Shown: piece after piece, positions 56,695 through 64,000 of the stretch | Layout of the letters: each line of letters begins with the position of its first letter | How positions within the stretch are numbered: position 1 is the stretch's first letter | Source of the DNA: Tubulanus polymorphus | Lineage: Eukaryota; Nemertea; Palaeonemertea; Tubulaniformes; Tubulanidae | DNA: 64,000 nucleotides | Assembly (NCBI RefSeq): GCF_964204645.1 | Contig: NC_134032.1 | Location: forward strand, 16,244,775 to 16,308,774 | Reading direction: 5' to 3' | Made by a program: the position numbers and the translations under genes | Notes under the pieces: generated by a model | Told to the model about the DNA's origin: nothing | Seen by the model: only the letters and a program-made list of their open reading frames with translations | Database searches by the model: none

Positions 56695-57590
56695 GAAATT
56701 GCGGTTCTCAACATGAATTACACTGGTCCGGTTCATCGTTTAATTGTGATTCTTGACACTGAATTACACTGGTCCGGTTCATCGTTTAATTGCGGTTCTC
56801 GACACTGAATTACACTGGTTCGGTTCATCGTTTAATTGCGGTTCTCGACACTGAATTACACTGGTCCGGTTCATCGTTTAATTGCGGTTCTGGACACTGA
56901 ATTACACTGGTCCGGTTCATCGTTTAATTGCGGTTCTCAACACTGAATTACACTAGTCCGGTTCATCGTTTGATTGTGGTTCTCGACACTGAATTACACT
57001 GGTCCGGTTCATCGTTTAATTGCGGTTCTCGACACTGAATTACACTGGTCCGGTTCATCGTTTAATTGCGGTTCTCAACACTGAATTACACTGGTCCGGT
57101 TCATCGTTTAATTGTGATTCTTGACACTGAATTACACTGGTCCGGTTCATCGTCTAATTGCGGTTCTGGACACTGAATTACACTGGTCCGGTTCATCGTT
57201 TAATTGTTGGTCTCGACACTGAATTACACTGGTCCGGTTCATCCTTTAATTGTGGTTCTCGACACTGAATTACACTGGTCCGGTTCATCCTTTAATTGTG
57301 GTTCTCGACACTGAATTACACTGGTCCGGTTCATCGTTTAATTGCGGTTCTGGACACTGAATTACACTGGTCCGGTTCATCGTTTAATTACGGTTCTCGA
57401 CACTGAATTACACTGGTCCGGTTTATCGTTTAATTGTGGTTCTCGACACTTAATTACACTGGTCCGGTTCATCGTTTAATTGTGGTTCTCGACACTGAAT
57501 TACACTGGTCCGGTTCATCGTTTAATTGCGGTTCTCAACACTGAATTACACTGGTCCGGTTCATTGCAGTTCTCGGCACTGAATTACGTG
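56695..57590. repeat. 46-bp minisatellite, about 19 copies
   Basis: Units of GAATTACACTGGTCCGGTTC, ATCGTTTAATTGCGG and TTCTCGACACT with scattered point variants. Confidence 0.96.
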
Positions 57591-57930
57591 AAGTTCAGCC
57601 GAGTAATCACTGCGCATTGGTTTGCATAGAACCAAATTGTTTTGAACGGAACTGCACTGCATTGGTTCACACGGAATTCTACTGGTGTGAACAGAACTGT
57701 TTTCATGGTTTCAATCACATTGGTTCGATCTCAATCACTATCCTATAGATGCAAAGTGTTGGTTCAATGAAATCGCAGACTCTCAATTTCTGCTGCATGT
57801 GAATCTCAACAAATGACAAACTGAAAAGACAAAAAATAAACAACAAATAAATAAAGATGTCAAAGTCAACTCACTTATTTTAAAAAAAGAGAAGATTTTA
57901 GAATTTCATAGAAAAATATAAGATAATTAC

Positions 57931-58100
57931 CTGATTTTTTTGGGTGATGATTTCTAAGCTGCAACTTGTGAACAATTCGTATCTGGTTATATCAGGAAGT
58001 CGCAATGAGATTTTCTTCAATCTACGCCGAATTAAGTCTTCAATATCTTAAGTAACATTGTAACAGTTTCTGACTATAACTGATCACAGCTAATTGAAAA
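57931..58100 (-). ncRNA. Exon-like block, non-coding, copy A
   Basis: A minus-strand block is bounded by TTTTTTGTCTTTTCAG and AATCAG/GTAATT. All three frames contain stops. It is paralogous to the block at 58215-58390. A similar acceptor at 57820 would lead into the 46-bp array, and a similar donor ends a block at 58499. The repeated acceptor-donor pairs suggest a spliced non-coding transcript with tandemly duplicated exons; transcription is not shown. Confidence 0.3.
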
Positions 58101-58214
58101 CTGAAAAGACAAAAAATAAACAACAAATGGATAAGATTTCAAAGTTAACTCATTTAATCGGAAAAACAACAGATAAATTATAGGCGATTTCATACAGAAA
58201 TATAAGATAAATAC

Positions 58215-58390
58215 CTGATTTGCTTGTCAGATGAATTCTATGTTGTTAGTTGTACGGACAATTTGTGAATATATCCGCAATAACTCTTTATAAACCTCTT
58301 TATATCAAAAAACCGCAATAAGATTTCTAACCACCGAGTAATGTATTCGTTATCTTAACTACTGGTACCATCGTAACAGCAAATTGAGAA
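58215..58390 (-). ncRNA. Exon-like block, non-coding, copy B
   Basis: Second copy of the exon-like block, with acceptor TTTTTAG at 58391 and donor CAG/GTATTT at 58215. Related splice-like boundaries recur at 62692 (donor) and 62584 (acceptor), 4 kb away, with homologous intron sequence between them. Confidence 0.3.
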
Positions 58391-58874
58391 CTAAAAAGAC
58401 AAAATAAATGACAAATGAATAAAGATTTCAGAGTAAACTCATTAAATTTTAAAAAGAAACGGGTAAAATTAGCGTTTCATACAACATAAAATAATTACCT
58501 GATTTGCTTGTGAGATGAACTGCAAGTCACCAGATGTTTAAAGTCTGCTGAAGCTGAGTATGGTTGGTATGTGAGTAGTGGATTTCATTCAGGAGCTGAT
58601 TAATTATTGATTACTGCTTCCTCTGATGTTGTTGTTGTTGTCGCTGATTCTGTCGTCTTTCTGTCGTCTTGTTGATTTACAATATATTTTTTTCTTACAA
58701 TATTTGTTTTTTTCTTACATCATTTTTCTTTTCTTTCAAACAATAATTATTCTTCCTTTTGAATTTAAAAAATACCTTTTTTTATCAAACAATTTTTTTT
58801 AAATCGTTATTTTGATTATTTAGAAACTAGGAATTACTAAATTGAGACAATCAAATCTTGACAATTAGAGGTTT

Positions 58875-59205
58875 CGTTTCTGATATTCAAATCAAAGATT
58901 TTCTAATCTTCATAATTAACAGGTTTGATTCCTGATATTCAAATCAAAGATTTTCTAATCTTCATAATTAACAGGTTTGATTCCTGATATTCAAATCTAA
59001 GATTTTCTAATCTTCACAATTAACAGGTTTGATTCCTGATATTCAAATCAAAGATTTTCTAATCTTCATAATTAACAGGTTTGATTCCTGATATTCAAAT
59101 CTAAGATTTTCTAATCTTCATAATTAACAGGTTTGATTCCTGATATTCAAATCAAAGATTTTCTAATCTTCATAATTAACAGGTTTGGTTCCTGATATTC
59201 AAAAA
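58875..59205. repeat. About 53-bp minisatellite, six copies
   Basis: Units of AACAGGTTTGATTCCTGATA and TTCAAATCAAAGATTTTC, alternating AATCAAAG and AATCTAAG. Confidence 0.95.
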
Positions 59206-59379
59206 ACTTTTCATTCAAAATTCTTTTAATGTTCATAATTAGAAGTTTAGCTCCTGATTTTTCAATCAAGGCATTTAAATCTGACAATTGACAATTGACA
59301 GGTTTGATTCCTGATTTTTAACCGACACAGTTTTTTCAAATGTGTCTTGAGACAAAGTAGATTTAACTGCAGCCTCGAG

Positions 59380-60180
59380 TCAATGATGAACTTTGGTAAG
59401 TTCTTTCAAACACGTCTTACGATGAACAAAGAACTTTGAGAAGTTCTTTCAAATACGTCTTACGATGAACAAAGAACTTTGAGAAGTTCTTTTAAATACG
59501 TCTTGCGATGAACCAAGAACTTTGAGAAGTTCTTTCAAATACGTCTTACGATGAACAAAGAACTTTGAGAAGTTCCTTTAAAATATGTCTTGCGATGAAC
59601 CAAGAACTTTGAGAAGTTCTTTCAAATATGTCTCACGCTGAACAAAGAACTTTGAGAAGTTCTTTTAAATACGGCTCTAGTTTAAGTAGATTAAACTATG
59701 GCTTGAGTCAAATCAAAACCTTCATACGAATACATCTTATGATGAACAAAGAACTTTGAGAAGTTCATACAAATATGTCTTATGACAAATGAAGAACTTT
59801 GAGAAGTTCTTTCGAGTCTGACTTTAGTCAAAGTAGATTTAAATGTGGCGCGAGTCAAATAATGAACTTTGAGATGTTAATTCATGTCTTATGACAAAGA
59901 ACTTTGAGAAGGTCTATCAAATCAGACTTCAGTCGAAGTAGATTTAAATGCAGGCGCGAGTCAAATAATGAACTTTAAAAAGTTCATTCAACTTTATCTT
60001 ACAACAACTTTCAGAAGTTCTTTCAAATCCAACTGCAGATCGACTTCAGTAATAAACTTTGAGAAGTTCATTCAAGTATGTTGTGGGCTGCTCGAGTCAA
60101 ATAAAGAACTTTCAGGTGTTCATCTTTTAAGAATTTCTTCCAAATCAACGAACTAAGAACTTACGCGAGTCAAATTTTGA
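59380..60180. repeat. Degenerate ~43-bp repeat with GAACTTTGAGAAGTTC
   Basis: About fifteen diverged units centred on the palindromic GAACTTTGAGAAGTTC with TCTTACGATGAAC. A related block is at 63245-63430. Confidence 0.85.
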
Positions 60181-60508
60181 CTAAGTTCTTTCCAAATGTA
60201 GTCCGAGACAAATTTCTCCCAAGATTTTCAAACACTTGGTAAAATGACTTTTTTTCCTATATGTATGGCTTCAATTAAATGATCCAATATTTCATCTTAT
60301 ATCATATCATCCTCAGGTGGAATAACTGTTGCAAGGTTCCCAAAATCTCATCTACATCTAGATTTTTCAATAAGCAATAACATTTCAATCTACCTGAGAA
60401 CTCATCTGGAAGTGGCTGACATATGCCAGAAAACACTTCTTAATCTGATAAACACAGCAAGTTAAGCAAAAACATACATGGCTTCCAATAAACTTTTGAG
60501 TTTCAGAT

Positions 60509-61708
60509 AAGTTTCAGATTCAACAGCTCGATGTTTAAGTTTCAGATTCAACAGCTCGATGTTTAAGTTTCAGATTCAACAGCTCGATGTTTAAGTTTCA
60601 GATTCAACAGATCGATGTTTAAGTTTCAGATTCAACAGATCGATGTTTAAGTTTCAGATTCAACAGATCGATGTTTAAGTTTCAGATTCAACAGATCGAT
60701 GTTTAAGTTTCAGATTCAACAGATCGATGTTTAAGTTTCAGATTCAACAGATCGATGTTTAAGTTTCAGATTCAACAGATCGATGTTTAAGTTTCAGATT
60801 CAACAGATCGATGTTTAAGTTTCAGATTCAACAGCTCGATGTTTAAGTTTCAGATTCAACAGCTCGATGTTTAAGTTTCAGATTCAACAGATCGATGTTT
60901 AAGTTTCAGATTCAACAGATCGATGTTTAAGTTTCAGATTCAACAGATCGATGTTTAAGTTTCAGATTCAACAGATCGATGTTTAAGTTTCAGATTCAAC
61001 AGCTCGATGTTTAAGTTTCAGATTCAACAGCTCGATGTTTAAGTTTCAGATTCAACAGATCGATGTTTAAGTTTCAGATTCAACAGATCGATGTTTAAGT
61101 TTCAGATTCAACAGATCGATGTTTAAGTTTCAGATTCAACAGATCGATGTTTAAGTTTCAGATTCAACAGATCGATGTTTAAGTTTCAGATTCAACAGAT
61201 CGATGGTTAAGTTTCAGATTCAACAGATCGATGTTTAAGTTTCAGATTCAACAGATCGATGTTTAAGTTTCAGATTCAACAGCTCGATGTTTAAGTTTCA
61301 GATTCAACAGCTCGATGTTTAAGTTTCAGATTCAACAGCTCGATGTTTAAGTTTCAGATTCAACAGATCGATGTTTAAGTTTCAGATTCAACAGATCGAT
61401 GTTTAAGTTTCAGATTCAACAGATCGATGTTTAAGTTTCAGATTCAACAGATCGATGTTTAAGTTTCAGATTCAACAGATCGATGGTTAAGTTTCAGATT
61501 CAACAGATCGATGTTTAAGTTTCAGATTCAACAGATCGATGTTTAAGTTTCAGATTCAACAGATCGATGTTTAAGTTTCAGATTCAACAGATCGATGTTT
61601 AAGTTTCAGATTCAACAGATCGATGTTTAAGTTTCAGATTCAACAGATCGATGTTTAAGTTTCAGATTCAACAGCTCGATGTTTAAGTTTCAGATTCAAC
61701 AGATCGAT
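60509..61708. repeat. 28-bp minisatellite, about 43 copies
   Basis: The unit contains AAGTTTCAGATTCAACAG(A/C)TCGATG. The A and C subtypes occur in runs, and a rare GATGGTTA variant appears twice exactly ten units apart, pointing to segmental amplification. Confidence 0.97.
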
Positions 61709-61709
61709 T

Positions 61710-62185
61710 TAGAACTGATGTTTAATTAATTTCAAATTTTCAAACAGATGCCAGAATTAATTGATAAAGATGCAGAAGTGGTGAAGTGTGAATGGTGAAG
61801 TGCTGGTGCAAGTCGGCGCCTTGTGCAATAAATGTGCAAAGTGAAGATGTGCATGAATTAACTTTCTTCTGGCATCTTTCCAACAGCAGTATCTGCCAAA
61901 TTATAGATCACCTAATCAATATTAAGAGGACGAGCAATTTCTAACACAAAAATCTCTTACAATATTTTTAAATCGCTTTTAAACCCTTGAAATTCATAAT
62001 TAGTAATAATCTCTTTATATCGTGGTAACGATAATGAATCCTAACTTTCCTTGCAACAATTATATTCCTAGAACAATTGAATTGAATTTGATGTATATAC
62101 CAATAGATATGCAATTGATTCAAGGTGGAAACAATTGATCTCGTTTAACACCAATGGGGTGTAGGTTTTCACCAGCTAATAGCTG
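61710..62185. other. Non-repetitive spacer, no gene seen
   Basis: AT-rich DNA between two minisatellites. Only short GTGAAGTG words repeat at 61780-61850. Confidence 0.4.
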
Positions 62186-62194
62186 TTTTGTAGC

Positions 62195-62490
62195 AGCATT
62201 TGAGAGTTGATGTTTGGCAGTCTCGGAGCAGCATTTTGAGAGTTGATATTTGGCAGTCTCGTAGCAGCATTTTGAGAGTTGATATTTTGCAGTCTCGGAG
62301 CAGCATTTTGAAAGTTGATATTTGGCAGTCTCGGAGCAGCATTTTGAGAGTCGATATTTGGCAGTCTCGGAGCAGCATTTTGAGAGTTGATATTTGGCAG
62401 TCTCGTAGCAGCATTTTGAGAGTTGATGGTTGGCAGTCTCGGAGCAGCATTTTGAGAGTTGATATTTGGCAGTCTCGGAGCAGCATTAAC
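62195..62490. repeat. 36-bp minisatellite, eight copies
   Basis: Units of TTTTGAGAGTTGATATTTGG and CAGTCTCGGAGCAGCA. The period keeps frames open on both strands; they are not supported as genes. Confidence 0.95.
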
Positions 62491-62699
62491 AAAACCGACC
62501 CTGCGCCACATGGTTATTCTTTGTTGTATGTTAGATGTATTTCGATAGTTGCGATTACACACAATGATCTGCGTAAATATAAAACTGAAACGACAAAGAA
62601 AATGACAAATGAATAACAATGTCAAAGTAAATTTATTTAATCGTAAAAACAAATATGTAAATGTAATTTCATACAGTAACAGCATAATTACCTGATTTG

Positions 62700-63130
62700 C
62701 ATTGATTCGATCTGATGAGAAGCTGTTGATGTTCAACAAGGAGCTGTTGATGGATGACAGTGAGGAGCTGTTGACAAGGAGTTGTTGATGTTTAACAAGA
62801 AGCTGTTGTGTGACGAGGAGCTGTTGATTTCCGATGAGGAGCTGTTGTGTGACGAGGAGCTGTTGTGTGACGAGGAGCTGTTGATTTCCGATGAGGAGCT
62901 GTTGTGTGATGAGGAGCTGTTGATTTCTGATGAGGAGCTGTTGTGTGACGAGGAGCAGTTGATTTTCGATGAGGAGCTGTTGTGTGACGAGGAGCTGTTG
63001 ATTTTCGATGAGGAGCTGTAGTGTGACGAGGAGCAGTTGATTTCTGATGAGGAGTTGTAGTGTGACGAGGAGCAGTTGATTTTCGATGAGGAGCTGTTGT
63101 GTGACGAGGAGCTGTTGTGTGACGAGTAGC
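62700..63130. repeat. 18/21-bp compound repeat (GAGGAGCTGTTG)
   Basis: Alternating GAGGAGCTGTTGTGTGAC and GAGGAGCTGTTGATTTCCGA types. It gives a Ser/Asn-rich 156-codon minus frame and an acidic plus frame, both likely artefacts. Confidence 0.93.
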
Positions 63131-63244
63131 TGTTGATTTTCATTCTTAGTCGTTGCAAAAGTTCTTCAAAAACATGCATAACGGGCGACCAATATGTGAC
63201 CAAAGTTTAATTTGTATATTATTTATCAATTATTTTATATTCTA

Positions 63245-63430
63245 ATTTTTCAGTTTGAGAATTTTTAGAAGTTCTTTTTTCAAATGCAACAGTTTGAGAA
63301 CTTTAAGAAGTTCTTTTTTCAAATGCATCTTACGACAATTTGCGAACTTTAAGAAGTTCTTTTATCAAATGCATCTTATTACAGATTGAGAACTTTAACA
63401 AGTTCTTTCAATTACACCATAAACTAAGAA
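63245..63430. repeat. Second block of the GAACTTT..AAGTTC repeat
   Basis: Four units with GAGAACTTTAAGAAGTTCTT and CAAATGCATCTTA, related to the 59.4-60.2 kb repeat. Confidence 0.8.
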
Positions 63431-63761
63431 CTTAAAGGATTCTATATTTTTCTAATTTTTCAATTTTTTTTTTGATGAATGCCATGAATCGTTGCGATAG
63501 GAATCGCACCCGCAAATAAATTGGATGAAATGAGATCAGATTTTTAAAGATTTTATAATGTTTTGTTTTGTTTTTAATTTTTTAATTTTTTTTGGATGAA
63601 TGACATGAATGGGTGCGATAGGAAACATAAACAGAAGGAACCAGGCCCAATTCCCGGCCACCTTCATACTGGACGTTGACTCAAAAACGTCCTTAAAAGA
63701 AAATTTAAAATGAGGGCAGTTTAAAGTCATACCCAGGACAAATTTCAAAAGCGAAGTCGAA

Positions 63762-63987
63762 TTAACCCTTTAAAGCCCAGACACTCTAGGAAACTTATCA
63801 AAGGTGAGTGTGTGATGGCACCTTTCCCATCACCTGCCTTTGATAAGCTCCCAGAGCGAGCACCTTTAGGAGCCAACGCCCAGTATGCTGGGCGGGAAAC
63901 AGAAACGGGAAGGAAACAGGCCCAATTCCCGGCCACCTTCATACTGGACGTTGAGTCAAAAAGGTGCTTTGGGCTTTAAAGAGTTAA
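63762..63987. mobile_element. piggyBac-like MITE with TTAA target site
   Basis: The element has inverted ends TTAACCCTTTAAAGCCCA and GGGCTTTAAAGAGTTAA, so it is flanked by TTAA, the piggyBac target. It is 218 bp between the TTAA copies, with a second inner inverted pair around CTTATCAAAGG/CCTTTGATAAG. Part of its interior (CCCGGCCACCTTCATACTGG) also occurs just outside at about 63650-63680, so elements are nested or tandem. No transposase is present. Confidence 0.65.
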
Positions 63988-64000
63988 ATCGACACGCCTT

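Noticed and set aside
62733-63203. Ser/Asn-rich 156-codon frame
   Set aside because: Compound 18/21-bp repeat; the non-repeat start shows no known signal or domain.

Overview
The window is animal nuclear DNA: intron-split genes with GT-AG junctions, no bacterial-type operons, and a very large load of minisatellites, short inverted-repeat elements and tRNA-derived repeats. The two genes that can be read, a Hey transcription factor and a long CUB-domain receptor, fit a bilaterian. The compact introns and repeat style suggest a marine invertebrate, perhaps a spiralian, but the species cannot be fixed from sequence alone. Only a small part of the window is protein coding; most long open frames lie in tandem repeats and are not genes.

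Layout. 1-14.6 kb: intergenic, with several minisatellites (about 1.1, 5.8, 6.6, 7.95, 8.8, 10.1, 10.55 and 12 kb) and small inverted-repeat elements. 14.6-16.9 kb: a 57-copy 27-bp array, then a 14-copy 42-bp array whose unit carries a CTCF-like motif. 17.6-23.2 kb (+): a complete five-exon Hey gene (bHLH, Orange, YRPW) with four perfect CGTGGGAA Su(H)/RBPJ sites in its promoter and introns, as expected for a Notch target. 23.2-32 kb: intergenic, with minisatellites, repeats carrying tRNA-like B boxes, and a 70-bp-arm hairpin. 32.2-33.2 kb (+): a probable small secreted protein, start unresolved. 34.1-43.4 kb (-): a 27-exon gene for a type I membrane protein with a signal peptide, seven CUB domains, one transmembrane helix and a tyrosine-repeat cytoplasmic tail. 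43.5-64 kb: repeat-dominated DNA with arrays at 45.6, 46-49, 56.7, 58.9, 59.4, 60.5, 62.2 and 62.7 kb, a 3.8-kb inverted repeat at 49.2-53.05 kb, several MITE-like elements, and minus-strand exon-like blocks that look non-coding.

The most interesting system is the CUB receptor. Its tail has 19 tandem acidic units, 18 with a tyrosine in an E-D-(T/D)-Y context and eight of these as YxxP. This resembles a multi-site tyrosine-kinase substrate and SH2 docking array (compare p130Cas and CDCP1). Next come the CTCF-like array upstream of Hey and the Su(H) plus E-box clusters in the Hey introns. All assignments were made by reading the sequence; no database search or alignment program was run.
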